Assembly: GCA_002633005.1 (NCBI GenBank) | Contig: NMRA01000326.1 | Span: forward strand, 86,675-150,674 | Source: Phoronis australis | Taxonomy: Eukaryota > Phoronida > Phoronidae | Length of the DNA stretch: 64,000 nucleotides | Direction: 5' to 3' | In this document: positions 63,736-64,000 of the stretch, in pieces | Numbering within the stretch: position 1 is the first letter of the stretch | Layout of the letters: the number at the start of each line of letters is the position of its first letter | The notes under the pieces: generated by a model | What the model was told of the DNA's origin: nothing | Seen by the model: the letters and a program-made list of their open reading frames with translations, nothing else | Databases searched by the model: none | Program-made: the position numbers and the translations under genes

Positions 63736-64000
63736 GTTTTTACACTTCTCAACAGATACCTGGCAAATACAAAGCAGCTCTTGTTAATCCAACCGTTAAT
63801 TGTTTGGTTGTTGCCAAATCCAAGTTCAAAAGAACGCTAACCAACAACAGCTCTCCCGATGACTTGTAAGCAAGTCGCGTGAACATGGGATATGCAGAAT
63901 CGATCTTTGACGCGTTTCATTGGCTAACACTTTCGGCCACTTTTGTAAATTCCCGGATTCGCCGAAGAAAGTTTCGGGCCACTGCTTAACACGTGAAAAC
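63736..64000. other. Right edge of window
   Basis: Nothing recognised. Confidence 0.3.

Overview
This window reads as nuclear genomic DNA from a bilaterian animal, most likely a marine invertebrate with high heterozygosity. Coding exons are short and separated by long, repeat-filled introns with GT..AG borders. There are no bacterial-style ORFs. The repeats include LINEs, a tRNA-derived SINE, DNA-transposon candidates and minisatellites. I cannot name the species. Almost all the long open frames are chance frames in introns or repeats.

The one clearly recognisable host gene lies on the minus strand from 48140 down past the left edge. It encodes a plasma-membrane-type Na+/H+ exchanger (SLC9A/NHE family). 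I assembled 17 consecutive coding exons by hand. Every splice phase agrees, giving about 573 residues: signal peptide, extracellular N-terminus, the whole transport domain and the start of the cytoplasmic tail. The rest of the tail lies beyond position 1. Exons 8 and 9, which carry the FGESLFN-D ion-binding segment, are present twice (13926-14001 with 11095-11165, and 19392-19467 with 14793-14863). The two copies meet at a single N (14685). This is probably two haplotypes placed in tandem, not a true duplication.

Layout from left to right. 0-7 kb: exons 17-10 with degenerate repeats. 7.1-10.8 kb: a candidate terminal-inverted-repeat element of about 3.7 kb in intron 9. 10.9-20.2 kb: the duplicated exon 8/9 block, each copy holding a decayed RNase H-bearing LINE; one copy also carries a 1.68 kb TTAA-flanked insertion that the other lacks. 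20.4-21.2 kb: exons 7 and 6. 21.3-22.0 kb: a TATA promoter behind a dense array of heat-shock-element motifs, possibly a solo LTR. 24.5-27.8 kb: two more direct duplications abutting single Ns. 30.3-36.5 kb: arrays of a monomer of about 145 bp, each carrying a near-perfect CTCF-core motif. 37-48 kb: exons 4-1. 48.9-49.1 kb: an assembly gap. 49-64 kb: upstream sequence with a THAP-like fragment, a palindromic 21-bp repeat, SINE and LINE remnants and short tandem repeats, but no confidently identified gene.

The most interesting material is the phased array of CTCF-like motifs inside a mobile-looking repeat, the heat-shock-element promoter antisense to the exchanger gene, and the sequence shared by the 3' ends of the LINE and the SINE.
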